Positions 35,316 through 45,391 of a DNA stretch of 64,000 nt are shown here, in pieces; position 1 is the first letter of the stretch, and each line of letters begins with the position of its first letter. The notes beneath the pieces were generated by a model. The model ran no database searches and was not told the DNA's origin. It worked only from the letters and a program-made list of their open reading frames with translations. The translations under genes and the position numbers were made by a program. This DNA comes from HK1 sp965202875 (lineage in GTDB: Bacteria; Pseudomonadota; Gammaproteobacteria; HK1): assembly GCA_965202875.1 (NCBI GenBank), contig OZ241870.1:4216001-4280000 (forward strand), in the 5' to 3' direction.

Positions 35316-38300
35316 CCGCCGAATCCTGGATCGTGGGCTCGCTCGGCGTGGAGAAGGTTGACCGCGCCGCGGAGGAGGCGGGGCGCCGCCGGCTCCGGGA
35401 CGCCCTCGGCCTCGGCGGAACCGGGCACCTCGACGACGATCACCTTCGATTCGTCGCCAACGCCCTTGAACTCAACGTCATCGTTCTGCTCGACGACGGA
35501 GACCCAGCCGACCTCCGCGCCGCCGCCGCGGAGGCATTTCAGGTGGCCCGGGTTCTGCCGCATGAGGGCACGCCCACGGAAACGGCGCAGTCCCTCGTGC
35601 GGCTCGGATGCCTCGGCGTTCTCGGCGACCGGGGTGCGGACGTCAAACGGCTTCTTTCCTCGAATGGATGGCCGGCGCTGCCGGTGGACGCGGACGATTG
35701 GGGGCGGCGCGTCTGGTCCACGATCCTGGAGGTGTGGCTGCGGCTTCTCCGCAAGCGGGGATGGGACGATCTCGATGCGGTACAGGCGCAGGTCGCCGAT
35801 CTCCGGTCGAGCCAGCGCGACTACGAGCCGGGGTTTCTGCATCAGGCCGAGCAACGGCAGGATGCCGGACCCGCGTGGGAGCTCGTGACCACGTACCACT
35901 TGGCGAAGGCGGCGGAGATCCTGGGTCAGTACCTGTCCCAGGGAGCCGTCGAGGGGCGCTACGACGTCCGGGAACAGCTTGAAGCGCAGTTCGACCGCGC
36001 GGTCACGGCCGCGGCGGCCGGAGGGCTCATGGAGCGGGAGACGTTCGCGCGACTGCTTGCCCGCACCGCCCGGACGCTCGTCGACAACAGCATCTGGACG
36101 GTCACCCGCGCCGCGAACAGCCGCGTCTCCACGTTCGTCGAATCGATGGTCTCGCGCGACCGCCGGCAACCGATCTTCGAGATGCTGCCCCCGCAGCGGC
36201 GCACGTTGCGGGAGGAAGGATTGCTCGGGTCCGGGCATCGCTCCGTCGTGGTGAGTCTGCCCACGTCGAGCGGCAAGACCTTCATCGCCCAATTCCGCAT
36301 TCTCCAGGCGTTGAACCAGTTCGACCGCGAGCGCGGATGGGTCGCCTACCTTGCGCCGACGCGGGCGCTCGTCAACCAGGTGACGCTGCGCCTGCGGCGG
36401 GACTTCGCGGACCTCGGCATCGTCGTCGAGAAGGTCAGCCCGGCCCTGGACATCGACGGCCTCGAAGCCGACATGCTGGTGGACGCCGATGCCGGCCGGC
36501 AGTTCCGCCTGCTCGTCACGACCCCCGAGAAGCTCGATCTGATGCTGCGCGGCGATTGGGAGCGCCGGATCGGGCGTCCACTGACCCTCGTCGTCGTGGA
36601 CGAAGCGCACGGACTGGCATCCGGCCCGCGTGGCCTGAGACTGGAGTTGCTGCTCGCGACGATCAACCGCGAGTGCCGGCACGCCCAATTCCTGCTGCTG
36701 ACCCCGTTCGTCCCCAACGCGGACGAAATCGCACGCTGGCTGGCGCCCGACAGCCACCGGAGCATCGAGCTCGGGGTGGACTGGACGCCGAACGACCGGG
36801 TGATCGCCATCGCGCGGCCCCGGAAAGGCGAAGCACGCGGCGACTTCGGGATCGATCTGCTGGCCCGGCATACGACCCGGAAGACGATCGCCGTCCCGGA
36901 GGCGCTGGCGCTCGAAGCCCGTCCCCGCGCAAACGGGGAACGCCGTCCGTTGGGACTGTCGTGGTCGAAGGTCGCAACCTCGCCGGGCTGGCTCGCAGCG
37001 GCCACGGCGCAGGTGCTGAAGCGGCGCGGCACGATCATCGTTCTTGTGGACCAGCCGAGACGTAGCTGGGGCGTGGCCGAGGCGTTCAAGGTCGACGAAA
37101 ACCGTATCACTCGCAAGAGCGAGGATCTGGGCCACGTTCAGCATTTTCTCGCCGACGAGATGGGGCCGGACTTTCCCTTGGGGCCGCTGCTGGAGTACGG
37201 CGTCGGTGTACATCACGCCGGGCTGTCCGACGACACGCGAACGATCGTCGAGTGGTTGACGGAACGCAACGAGCTGCGGGTTCTGGTTGCGACCACGACC
37301 ATCGCCCAGGGCGTCAACTTTCCCGTGTCGGGCGTGGTGTTCGCCAGCCATCAGTATCCCTACGGCCAGGACATGCCGCCCGAGGACTTCTGGAACATCG
37401 CGGGACGGGCCGGCCGCGTCGATCAGGGCGATCTCGGCATCATCACGCTGGCGGCCCCTGACGAAGCCAGGGTCGAAAAGCTCGATGCGTATATCGAGAG
37501 ATCCGTCGGCGAGCTCTCCTCAACGCTGATCGACATGGTGAGGAAGGTCGAGGACGAAGGGAATCTGCTTCACCTGGAGAAGCTGGCGTGGCTGCCGGAG
37601 TGGTCGTCGTTCCTTCAGTATCTCGCGCATACGTACAGGCAGATCGGCGACCACGAACGGTTCGCCGCGGAAGTGGAACAGGTGCTCCGGGGAACGCTCG
37701 GATTCCGGACCTTGCGCAGAAGCCACCAGGGTTGGGCCGACCGACTGGTACGCGGTGTCTACAACTACGCGGAACGTATCGAGGGGAAGCCGCTGAAGCT
37801 CGTGGACGCGACCGGGTTCTCGTGGGAAACAGTCGGCAACACGCTGGCCCGTCTCAAGGAAGCGGGCGTAACGGGCGATACGTGGTCACCCGACCTCTTC
37901 GGCCCTCGACGGCGCGATCTACAAAGGATGATTGGCGTGCTGCTCCAGGTCCCGGAGCTTCGAGACTCTCTCCGGGAAGTGACGGGAGGCCCTCACCCGG
38001 ACGGCGACACCCTCTCGCGCATCATCTGCGATTGGGTGCAAGGCCGCCCCCTTTCCGACATGGCCACCGAGTACTTCGCGGGCAAGCCGGGTCATGGTGA
38101 TGACGCTACCGGCCAAGCCGATTCCGTGACGGCGATGACCCGATGTTGCCGGAGCATTTTCGGACGGTTGACGCAAACCGCGTCCTGGGGCCTGGCCGCT
38201 CTCCAATCCCTGACCATCGGGGATACCTTCGATTCGTTGCCGGCCGACGAGAAGCGGATGCTGCGCAACCTGCCGGCCCGCGTCTACTACGGCGTGAACT

Positions 38301-38509
38301 CGGATGAGGCGGTCGCGCTTCGGCTGCTCGGTGTTCCCCGCACCGCCGCCGTACCATTGGCGCGACAGCTCGAAGTCGGCGCCGCCGAGCCACTGCACGA
38401 AGTGCGAGCCAGGGTTCGGAGCGCCGGCGTGGACACCTGGACGGCCGCGCTCGGCAACCGAGGCGCCAGCCACCATCGGGTCTGGTCGATCATCGAAGGC
38501 GAGGCTTGA
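35312..38509 (+). CDS. Ski2-like DEAD/DEAH helicase, HamB-like
   Basis: The 1065-residue superfamily 2 helicase has motif I VSLPTSSGKTFIA (about residues 314-326), motif Ia YLAPTRALVNQV (about 347-358), motif II VVVDEAHGLASG (about 426-437), motif IV/V region GVGVHHAGLSDDTRTIVEWL (about 631-650) with VLVATTTIAQGVNFP (about 661-675), and motif VI FWNIAGRAGRVDQ (about 692-704). The IAGRAGR form is characteristic of Ski2-type enzymes. About 300 N-terminal residues have no known domain. The start is ATG at 35312, overlapping the nuclease-like gene. A MITE copy begins 56 bases after the stop. Confidence 0.85.
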   Translation: MTAESWIVGSLGVEKVDRAAEEAGRRRLRDALGLGGTGHLDDDHLRFVANALELNVIVLLDDGDPADLRAAAAEAFQVARVLPHEGTPTETAQSLVRLGCLGVLGDRGADVKRLLSSNGWPALPVDADDWGRRVWSTILEVWLRLLRKRGWDDLDAVQAQVADLRSSQRDYEPGFLHQAEQRQDAGPAWELVTTYHLAKAAEILGQYLSQGAVEGRYDVREQLEAQFDRAVTAAAAGGLMERETFARLLARTARTLVDNSIWTVTRAANSRVSTFVESMVSRDRRQPIFEMLPPQRRTLREEGLLGSGHRSVVVSLPTSSGKTFIAQFRILQALNQFDRERGWVAYLAPTRALVNQVTLRLRRDFADLGIVVEKVSPALDIDGLEADMLVDADAGRQFRLLVTTPEKLDLMLRGDWERRIGRPLTLVVVDEAHGLASGPRGLRLELLLATINRECRHAQFLLLTPFVPNADEIARWLAPDSHRSIELGVDWTPNDRVIAIARPRKGEARGDFGIDLLARHTTRKTIAVPEALALEARPRANGERRPLGLSWSKVATSPGWLAAATAQVLKRRGTIIVLVDQPRRSWGVAEAFKVDENRITRKSEDLGHVQHFLADEMGPDFPLGPLLEYGVGVHHAGLSDDTRTIVEWLTERNELRVLVATTTIAQGVNFPVSGVVFASHQYPYGQDMPPEDFWNIAGRAGRVDQGDLGIITLAAPDEARVEKLDAYIERSVGELSSTLIDMVRKVEDEGNLLHLEKLAWLPEWSSFLQYLAHTYRQIGDHERFAAEVEQVLRGTLGFRTLRRSHQGWADRLVRGVYNYAERIEGKPLKLVDATGFSWETVGNTLARLKEAGVTGDTWSPDLFGPRRRDLQRMIGVLLQVPELRDSLREVTGGPHPDGDTLSRIICDWVQGRPLSDMATEYFAGKPGHGDDATGQADSVTAMTRCCRSIFGRLTQTASWGLAALQSLTIGDTFDSLPADEKRMLRNLPARVYYGVNSDEAVALRLLGVPRTAAVPLARQLEVGAAEPLHEVRARVRSAGVDTWTAALGNRGASHHRVWSIIEGEA

Positions 38510-38564
38510 CGGGCAGGGTCGAGGAATGCGGTACCGGCCCGGCCAGGAAGGAGCCATCTGATAA

Positions 38565-38718
38565 CTCAAGTTTCGGGATTCAAAATACCTTGGATCAGGC
38601 GATGGATTCCCGCTTTCGCGGGAATGACGTCATTTCAGCGAGACACGTTGCTTTCAGGCTGGCCGTCATTCCCGCGAAAGCGGGAATCCATTTCGGTCAG
38701 CGAATCCCGAAACTTGAG
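38565..38718. mobile_element. MITE-like palindromic element, copy 1
   Basis: Perfect 17-base terminal inverted repeats (CTCAAGTTTCGGGATTC and GAATCCCGAAACTTGAG) enclose two opposed copies of GGATTCCCGCTTTCGCGGGAATGAC (split: GGATTCCCGCTTT / CGCGGGAATGAC). The length is 154 bases. Two further complete copies in opposite orientation are at 49783-49957 and 56645-56797. There is no coding capacity. Confidence 0.85.
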
Positions 38719-38724
38719 CGATAA

Positions 38725-39095
38725 GAGCCGCCACCCGGGACCCATTCCACAGGACGGCCCTTCCGATGCCCCCACCTGCCGCTCGACCGCAACGACACGA
38801 TGGCCGGGATACGCGACGAGCTGGACCTGATGCTGCTGCGGCGGGGAAGGCGCCGGGGCTTCGAGTTCAAATGCACCGACGCCCCGCGCACCACGAAATC
38901 CACCCGTCAGTTGCACAAGGTGTCGGCCCATACGCACGTTCACTGCGCAAAATACGGGGTTTTCCGATCGAGGACCTGGGGCTTTCGCACTTGTGGGTCC
39001 TGTATCCGGGGGATCGGGAGCATCCACTCATCGACACCGTCACCGCCCTGCCGCTGAAGAGCATCCACGGTCTCGATCTGCGGCCGGCGCCGTGA
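38725..39095 (+). pseudogene. C-terminal remnant of a DUF4143/AAA_14 ATP-binding protein, interrupted by a repeat
   Basis: One frame gives ELDLMLLRRGRRRGFEFKCT followed by DAPRTTKST (38817-38900). Another gives IEDLGLSHLWVLYPGDREHP and TALPLKSI (38970-39070). Joined, they form the C-terminus of DUF4143 proteins (FEFK...DAPR.TKSM...I.DL.L..LWV.YPG). The junction is exactly the 64-base repeat at 38902-38965. The ATPase part is absent. Confidence 0.7.
38902..38965 (-). repeat. 63-base dispersed repeat, copy 2
   Basis: This is the reverse complement of the element at 2843-2905 (GTCAGTTGCACAAGG to CCGTATTTTGC read on the other strand). It lies between two halves of a broken DUF4143 gene, so it probably inserted or was left by a deletion there. 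Confidence 0.65.
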
Positions 39096-39138
39096 GAACC
39101 TTCGCTGAAACGCCTTCTCCCTTCACACCATCGAAACC

Positions 39139-40161
39139 ATGAGCGCCTTCAGGATGAACGTCACCGAAACCGCACACGTCGCCGTCCCTTTCCCGGAGCA
39201 CCCGCCCGCGGGCTACCGATGGCTGGCCGGCGAGCCGCCCTTCGATCCGGACCGGCACCTGGCGCTGGAGCCGCCGGCCGAGGTGGTCACCCTCGCCGAG
39301 CTCGGCTACCCGGACGCCGAGATCGAGCCGACGGCGACCCCGGTCGCGGTCTCGGCCCCGTTCCGGGTGCTGAGCGACGAGGGGGTCGCGGTCATGCAGC
39401 GCACCGCCCGTGCGCTGCGCGCCCGCGCGAAACGGGCCGGCAACCGTATCGAGAACGTCGTTCGCAGCGGCTGCTACCGCTCCCGCTGGCTTCGGGACCT
39501 GTGCCTCAGCCCGGCGGTGACGGAGGCCATGGCCGGCATCTACGGCGTCGGGGTCGCGCCGCATACCATGCCGGTGCATCTCGGGCATCTGAACTACGAG
39601 CCGGCGAACGTGCACGAGGCGGTGGACAAATGGCACCACGACACCATCGCGCTGGATTACGTGATGATGGTCACCGACCCGGCGCAGCTTCCGGGCGGGC
39701 GGTTCGAGTACTTCCGGGGCACGAAGGGAGAAGCTGCGGCGCTCGCCGCCGAGGGGAAGACCCCGCCCCCGGACCGGGTCGTCGCCCCGGACTTCCCCGG
39801 CCCCGGCTACGCCATCGCCCTGCACGGCAACATGGTGGTGCATCGCGGGGCGCCCCTGAGCGCGCAAGCCGAGCGCATCACCATGGTCAACGCCTACGTC
39901 GCCCTGGACCGCACCCGCGACGACCAGAGCCGGTCCCGCGACCTGATCGGCGTCGACGATCCCGCCGTGCTCTACACCGAATGGGCCAGGCACGCCGCCT
40001 GGCGCGCACAAGGACGGCTGGCCGACCTGATCGACACCCTGCCCTTCGACCAGCCGCCGGAAGCGGTGGTCGCGCGCCTGGAGTCGGCCGTCGAGGACGT
40101 GCGGCAGGCGATGGCCGACATGCGGGCCGGCCCCCGCGAGGCCGAGCATTACGAGCGTTGA
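39139..40161 (+). CDS. PhyH-like putative Fe(II)/2-oxoglutarate oxygenase
   Basis: The 340-residue protein has a possible iron site HxD in DKWHHDTIALDYVMM (about residues 168-182) and a distal His in LHGNMVVHRGAPLS (about 231-244), followed by an Arg typical of 2-oxoglutarate binding. It is only distantly like the PhyH protein at 9641. The substrate is unknown. The start is ATG at 39139. The last 28 codons also occur as an isolated fragment at 58224-58304. Confidence 0.7.
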   Translation: MSAFRMNVTETAHVAVPFPEHPPAGYRWLAGEPPFDPDRHLALEPPAEVVTLAELGYPDAEIEPTATPVAVSAPFRVLSDEGVAVMQRTARALRARAKRAGNRIENVVRSGCYRSRWLRDLCLSPAVTEAMAGIYGVGVAPHTMPVHLGHLNYEPANVHEAVDKWHHDTIALDYVMMVTDPAQLPGGRFEYFRGTKGEAAALAAEGKTPPPDRVVAPDFPGPGYAIALHGNMVVHRGAPLSAQAERITMVNAYVALDRTRDDQSRSRDLIGVDDPAVLYTEWARHAAWRAQGRLADLIDTLPFDQPPEAVVARLESAVEDVRQAMADMRAGPREAEHYER

Positions 40162-40419
40162 GCATTGCGAGCGCTGAGCCGCGGCCGTACCCCGGACCCC
40201 GCAGCGTCCCCGGGGCCCACCCTTCCGGCCGCGCCGCTCGGAAGCCGCCCCCGCGAATCCGTCTCTGAAACGGATTCTCTTCAGCCACTCAGCCGCCGTT
40301 ACCGCGGGCACTTCGGGCACAGCCCGCGCGAGGAGCGGGGCTTCGCCTCCTCTTTCCGCCCCTCCGAGCCGTAGCTCGTCGTCCCCGAATCTCGGGCGGG
40401 CCGCCCCCCGGGCCGCCGC
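40162..40419. other. Gene-free stretch
   Basis: GC-rich sequence after the PhyH-like gene. No convincing frame, RNA gene or repeat is seen. Confidence 0.4.
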
Positions 40420-41790
40420 ATGGCGCTCCGAAACACTCAAGGCGGACGGTCGCGTCCTGCGTCCGATGTGTATTCTGCGGAATACCGGACGGAGGAGCAC
40501 CCGAGGCAGGCGGTGAAAACGGACTCGGCAAAATTCGTTTCGGATGGGACCGAATCGCATTGCTCGCCAGATAATCCACCAAGTCTCGTAACACGGGAAG
40601 AAAGCCTCGTCTCCTTCCACGAGCAAGCACACGGAACACATCCCCCAATCCATGACGCGCACACATCGCCACCTTCCGCGTCGAGACCTCGACCCCTCGC
40701 CATGCCTGCGTCATCCGGGCCAGACAACGCTTCAGAGCCGACGCCGCAATCGCCGTCCATATCAGCCCCTCGGCTATCCCCGCTTTGCTCGTGTCAAACG
40801 CAAAGATTCGCATACGACTTCCACTCCTTGAACAACAGCTCGACCTGCCACCGCAACCGGGAGAGCTGCCCCACCTGCTCCGCACTGAATCGGGCGCGCG
40901 GCAGATTCGTCACCAACAACCGTATGACACCCCTCGTCACGATTCCATCGCGCCAACAGCCTCAACTCCAACGCCTTCTCTCCCTCCCCCCAAACCACAT
41001 CGAGGTCGACCGTCTCGCCCTTCGACCGAACCCCCTGCTTCAACAATTGCCCGGACCACCCCTCCAACGCCTCTCCTTCCCAGGTGTACGCACCCTGCAC
41101 CTTCGGGTTGACCGATGCGCTCGCACGCATCACGAAGTACCCACCCGCCCTGTCCACCGCACCGAGATACTCCCGGTCGAAGTACCCTCGGTCCGCCAAC
41201 CGCAGGTCATCGCGCAGCGCCTCGGGCAAGGGCAGATGGGGCCGCTCCGGCGCCGTGTCCGCCGTCAGCGTCACCTGCTCCACCGATTCATTCAGCAGAC
41301 TCATCGTCATGCAGCTCCACCGCAGCAGGGTTCTGCTTCCTGAATCGTCCCGGGTACTGTTCACGAAGCGCGTCCCTGACCGCGAACGAGCAGCCGTCCT
41401 GGATCACAATCCGACCGAACCCACCGAGCGGACCCCGCGCCGTCGGTTGCAGCACGCCCACCACCCATTGCTGAAGCACCCGGTCCAGCACGGCTCGCAA
41501 AGTCCTTGAAGGAACGCTTCGCCAACGGGTCGTGGAACGGCTTGCATGCGACCGTGGTGCCGAACAACGCATTGAATTGCCGTTGCATATCGGCCAACGT
41601 CTCGACCGTCCCCGTCGCGTGGCCCGCCAGTAGACCCAGGACCAGTCGATACGGAGTCATCAGCGCTCCCGGTGGCAGAAACCGACCCTCCGTCCGAGGT
41701 CGTTGAGTACCGTGGGCGACGACACACGCTTGATCTGGTGGGCGAATCGAGCAACAGTGCGGCGTCCCGTCCGAGTCTTCTCCTGTCATG
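40420..41790 (-). pseudogene. Decayed IS4-type DDE transposase
   Basis: On the - strand the N-terminal part MTPYRLVLGLLAGHATGTVE...FNALFGTT lies near 41660-41550. Next come FGRIVIQDGCSFAVRDALRE near 41410 (first catalytic Asp) and PLPEALRDDLRLADRGYFDR near 41225 (second Asp). VQGAYTWEGEALEGW follows near 41085, and the C-terminal LIWTAIAASALKRCLAR and LVDYLASNAIRSHPKR near 40750-40580. The parts are in at least three frames, so the transposase is dead. Clear terminal inverted repeats were not found. Confidence 0.75.
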
Positions 41791-41919
41791 TGGATGTGGT
41801 GATTCCATGATCGGAGATTTCGGATGGGACTTCCACGGCCCGAATCAATTCCTGAATAACCAATCAGTTATAAGATCCTACCTATGAGCGCCACCGCGCG
41901 GGCGACGGGTGTTAGCCGG

Positions 41920-42255
41920 CTACCCCATCGGCGGAGGCGGCGCGGTTGCCTCGGGCGGCCTCGGAAGCTCACCGCGGGCGGCTGCCATGGTGTCGCGCGG
42001 CTCCCGGAGGTACAGCAGGCAGGCGCAACGCAGCAGGGAGGCGAAGTTGTCCACGCTGCCGTGGATCTCCTCGACCACGTCGTGGACGGAGGCCAGGAAC
42101 TGTGAAGAGGTCATGCTCTGGGCGGCGGCTATCTCGTCGACGATCTCCCAGAACTTCGCCTCCAGGCGCATGCTGGTGGAGCAGCCGTGGGGTCGATAGG
42201 AGCGGGTGATCTGGCGATAGCTGCTTCGTGGCTGGCCGGCGAAGATCTGGCACAT
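41920..42255 (-). CDS. Ribbon-helix-helix domain protein (RHH_4 type)
   Basis: The 111-residue protein starts MCQIFAGQPRSSYRQITRSY, continues with STSMRLEAKFWEIVDEIAAA (the strand-helix of the RHH fold, about residues 27-46) and SSQFLASVHDVV, then NFASLLRCACLLYL, matching the RHH_4 family of small putative DNA-binding proteins. GGAGG is 8 bases before the ATG, which decides the start. The C-terminal 25 residues are Pro/Ala-rich. It is isolated between the dead transposase and recQ. Confidence 0.8.
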   Translation of the reverse strand: MCQIFAGQPRSSYRQITRSYRPHGCSTSMRLEAKFWEIVDEIAAAQSMTSSQFLASVHDVVEEIHGSVDNFASLLRCACLLYLREPRDTMAAARGELPRPPEATAPPPPMG

Positions 42256-42784
42256 GGCAGGTTTCCTCCGTGCCGACTGGCTGATTCGACTGCTGATTCG
42301 CCGATTCAGTCTATTCGGTGGTGCGCTCTCCACAACCTGGACGCCGGCCGGCAGGGCACGGCCAGCCCGTTGACCCGCCCCGGCAGAGTAGATGTTCGTG
42401 CCAGGAAGATCGGAGTTCCCTTTGCCGCCAACACCAGGTCGCAGGCAGCCCGTTTGCCGACGGCGACGCGAAGATGCCGGAGGTTTCCGAAAACACCCGC
42501 CCCCGGGGCCGAGCCGGGCTCCCCGCACGACCGGCGGGTTCGCCACGGCCCGCATCCCAGAAGGCGGCCCGGCCCGATCTTCCCGCCCGCCGGCGGGGAC
42601 TCGCTCCCGTCATCCGTTGCGAATGCCATGCGCCGGCGAGCCCCCTGCCTGCCCGCCCGCAGGGGTTCGTCGTTCGTCGCGCCCCTCGCGCCCGGCTCCC
42701 GGACCGGTCCGGGCTTCCTGCCTGCAAACGGAGAGCCGCCGGGGCGATGGCGCGCACCGCATCCGGGCCGTAGCATCCCCCGCC
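42256..42784. other. Gene-free stretch before recQ
   Basis: No gene is recognised on either strand. A - strand frame near 42330-42500 reads like a fragment (RVAVGKRAACDLVLAAKGTP) but has no identified family. The end should contain the recQ promoter. Confidence 0.4.
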
Positions 42785-44626
42785 ATGCCAGGGACCACAC
42801 CGCGCGAAGTGCTGGGCCGCGTCTTCGGATACGACGAGTTTCGAGGCCAGCAGGAAGCGATCATCGAGCACGTCGCGGGCGGAGGCGACTGCCTGGTGCT
42901 CATGCCCACCGGCGGCGGCAAGTCCTTGTGCTACCAGATCCCCGCCCTGCTCCGCGACGGCCTCGCGGTCGTGGTCTCGCCCCTCATCGCGCTGATGCAG
43001 GACCAGGTCGGCGCGTTGCGCCAAGCCGGGGTGCGCGCCGGGTATCTCAACTCCACGCTCACCTTCGATGAAGTCCGGGCGGTCGAGCGCGACGCCCGCG
43101 CGGGCCGGCTCGACCTGCTCTACGTCGCGCCGGAGCGGCTGATGGGCGAGCGCACCCTCGCGCTGCTCGACGGCGTTCGCGATGGCGCCGGCATCGCCCT
43201 CTTCGCCATCGACGAGGCGCACTGCGTCTCGCAGTGGGGCCACGACTTCCGGCCCGAGTACCTCCATCTCTCGGTGCTGCACGAGCGCTACCCCGGGGTG
43301 CCGCGCATCGCCCTCACCGCCACCGCGGACGAGCCGACGCGGCGCGAGATCGCCGAGCGCCTCGGGCTCGGTGCCGCGCGGGTCTTCGTCAGCGGCTTCG
43401 ACCGCCCGAACATCCGCTACGCCATCGTGCCGAAGCGCAGCGCCCGCGATCAGCTCCTGCGCTTCCTCGACGCCGAGCACCGCGGCCACGCGGGCATCGT
43501 CTACTGCCTGTCGCGGCGCAAGGTGGAGGAGACCGCGCGCTGGCTGCGGGGCCGGGGCTACGACGCCCTCCCCTACCACGCGGGCATGGGCGCGGAGGAG
43601 CGCAAGCGCCACCAGGATGCGTTCGTGCGCGAGGACGGGGTGATCATCGTCGCCACCATCGCGTTCGGGATGGGGATCGACAAGCCCGACGTGCGCTTCG
43701 TCGCGCATCTGGACCTCCCGAAGAGCATCGAGTCGTACTACCAGGAGACAGGCCGGGCCGGGCGCGACGGCCTGCCGGCCGACGCCTGGATGGCCTACGG
43801 GCTCGCCGACGTGATCACGCTCCGCCAGATGGTGGAGGGCTCCGAGGCCGGCGAGCAGCGCAAGCGGCTCGAAGTGCGCAAGCTCGACGCGATGCTCGGC
43901 CTGTGCGAGCTGACCACCTGCCGGCGCCGGGCCCTCCTCGCCTACTTCGGCGAAACCCTTGCCGAGCCCTGCGGCAACTGCGACAACTGCATCGCCCCGC
44001 CCGAGGCGTGGGACGCGACCGAGGCCGCACAGAAGGCCCTCTCGTGCGTGTACCGGACCGGGCAGCGCTTCGGCGCGGGCTACGTCATCGACGTGCTGCT
44101 CGGCAAGGACAACGAGCGCATCCGCGGCTTCGGCCACCACCGCCTCTCGACCTTCGGCATCGGCGCGGACCTCGACGTGGCGACGTGGCGTTCGGTGTTC
44201 CGCCAGCTCGTCGCGCGCGGGCTGATGAGCGTGGACGTGGAGGGCTTCGGCTCGCTGAAGCTCACCGGGGCGAGCCGCGCGGTGCTGCGCGGGACCTGCG
44301 AAGTGCGGCTGCGGCGCGACGCCGCGGCCCCGAATAAGCAGAAGCGGCGCCGTGAGCCCGCCGGGGGGCGGGCGGCACGAGCCACACAGATCACGCTCAC
44401 ACCCGAACGCCAAAGACTGTTCGATGCGCTGCGCGCGCACCGCCGGGACCTCGCCAAAGCGCAAGGCGTGCCGCCCTACGTCATCTTCCACGACGTGACC
44501 CTCGAAGCGATGGCCGAGCAGCAGCCGTGCACCCTCGAAGAATTCGCCGTGCTCCCCGGCGTCGGGGAGAAGAAACTCGAACGCTATGCGGAGACGTTCA
44601 TCGCGGTGATCGCCGGCCACGGCTGA
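42785..44626 (+). CDS. recQ: ATP-dependent DNA helicase RecQ
   Basis: This is a 3'-5' helicase for recombination and fork repair. The 613 residues have motif 0 FGYDEFRGQQEAII, motif I LMPTGGGKSLCYQIP (about residues 39-53), motif II FAIDEAHCVSQWGHDF (about 139-154), motif VI YYQETGRAGRDG (about 319-330), the RecQ zinc-binding Cys set (CELTTCRRRALLAYFGE and CGNCDNC, about 378-402), an RQC domain and a C-terminal HRDC domain (PPYVIFHD, VLPGVGEKKLERY). All parts of a full-length RecQ are present. Confidence 0.95.
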   Translation: MPGTTPREVLGRVFGYDEFRGQQEAIIEHVAGGGDCLVLMPTGGGKSLCYQIPALLRDGLAVVVSPLIALMQDQVGALRQAGVRAGYLNSTLTFDEVRAVERDARAGRLDLLYVAPERLMGERTLALLDGVRDGAGIALFAIDEAHCVSQWGHDFRPEYLHLSVLHERYPGVPRIALTATADEPTRREIAERLGLGAARVFVSGFDRPNIRYAIVPKRSARDQLLRFLDAEHRGHAGIVYCLSRRKVEETARWLRGRGYDALPYHAGMGAEERKRHQDAFVREDGVIIVATIAFGMGIDKPDVRFVAHLDLPKSIESYYQETGRAGRDGLPADAWMAYGLADVITLRQMVEGSEAGEQRKRLEVRKLDAMLGLCELTTCRRRALLAYFGETLAEPCGNCDNCIAPPEAWDATEAAQKALSCVYRTGQRFGAGYVIDVLLGKDNERIRGFGHHRLSTFGIGADLDVATWRSVFRQLVARGLMSVDVEGFGSLKLTGASRAVLRGTCEVRLRRDAAAPNKQKRRREPAGGRAARATQITLTPERQRLFDALRAHRRDLAKAQGVPPYVIFHDVTLEAMAEQQPCTLEEFAVLPGVGEKKLERYAETFIAVIAGHG

Positions 44627-44899
44627 GCGCGGCACGGCCGCGGGCGACGGCCCGAGTCGGGGGCGGCTCGGGCCGGCTCCGCACCATATCGAGGAGAAGC
44701 CCAATTACTATTGCCTCCTGTCATGAACCTGTCTCAAAATCACCATTCGTGTCATGGACCGCCCAGCGTGATGGCAACCTGTTGATTTTCACGGTCTCCA
44801 ATATCCGTCCCATCATGCAGGTCCTGCGAAATCCAGTGTTGAAACAGGTTCAGGCCAGGCGGGCGATCGAGATGACGGAATCGGGTTCGATGCAAAATT
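44627..44899. other. Gene-free stretch after recQ
   Basis: AT-richer than its surroundings. Short frames exist on both strands, but no domain or convincing start is seen. It may be debris of a TA locus, since PIN remnants follow. Confidence 0.35.
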
Positions 44900-45391
44900 T
44901 CACGGATCGGGTGGGTGGTCCCGTCCAGGCACCACTCCATTGCCACACGCCCACGCACAGGCCATATGCAACGCCTTCACTCCTCTTGTTTGCATGACGG
45001 CACCGGAACACAAGGGAATTCGCGTAGCGCGCCTGCCGTCCGTCCACCTGCGCATCCGGTCCTCGATACGCAACCCCTTGATGCGCTCGTAGTGTTTCCG
45101 GTCTCCCGTCACCACGCTCGTGCCATGAGCTTGTGCGATTACGGCGATGCGGGTGAACGCCGCATCGGCCGCCGCCTGCCGCTGCGGGCTCGCGTCAGCC
45201 GGCTCGACCCGGAGATCGAAGCCACCGGCATCGACGCAGCGTCGCACGCTTTCAATCTTCGGACTGGATTGGCCGCTTTCGTACCGCGCGATGGCCGAAG
45301 GCGACGTCCGCGCCTGCCGTGCAAGCTCGGCCCGGGTGAGGCCGGCCCGCTCCCGCGCCTTCCGGATCGGAGCGCCCGGCGTCAGGGACAT
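44900..45391 (-). pseudogene. XRE-family HTH protein fused to a PIN C-terminal fragment
   Basis: Read from the ATG at 45391, the first 60 residues form an XRE HTH: SLTPGAPIRKARERAGLTRA, then ELARQARTSPSAIARYESGQ and PKIESVRRCVDAGGFDLRVE. After AAADAAFTRI the frame continues directly into IAVIAQAHGTSVVTGDRKHY and ERIKGLRIED, the C-terminus of a VapC-type PIN domain. The remaining tail to 44900 is out of character. It looks like a deletion joining an HTH gene to the end of a toxin gene. The missing HTH C-terminus type is seen at 46525-46690. Confidence 0.7.

Noticed and set aside
38565..38718. CRISPR array suggested by repeated CCCGCGAAAGCGGG words
   Set aside because: Repeats are in inverted rather than regular direct orientation, there are no evenly spaced spacers and no cas genes. 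It is a palindromic MITE.
42311..44704. 797-codon - strand frame opposite recQ
   Set aside because: recQ on the + strand has every family motif. The antisense frame has low-complexity Arg/Gly/His composition and no domain.
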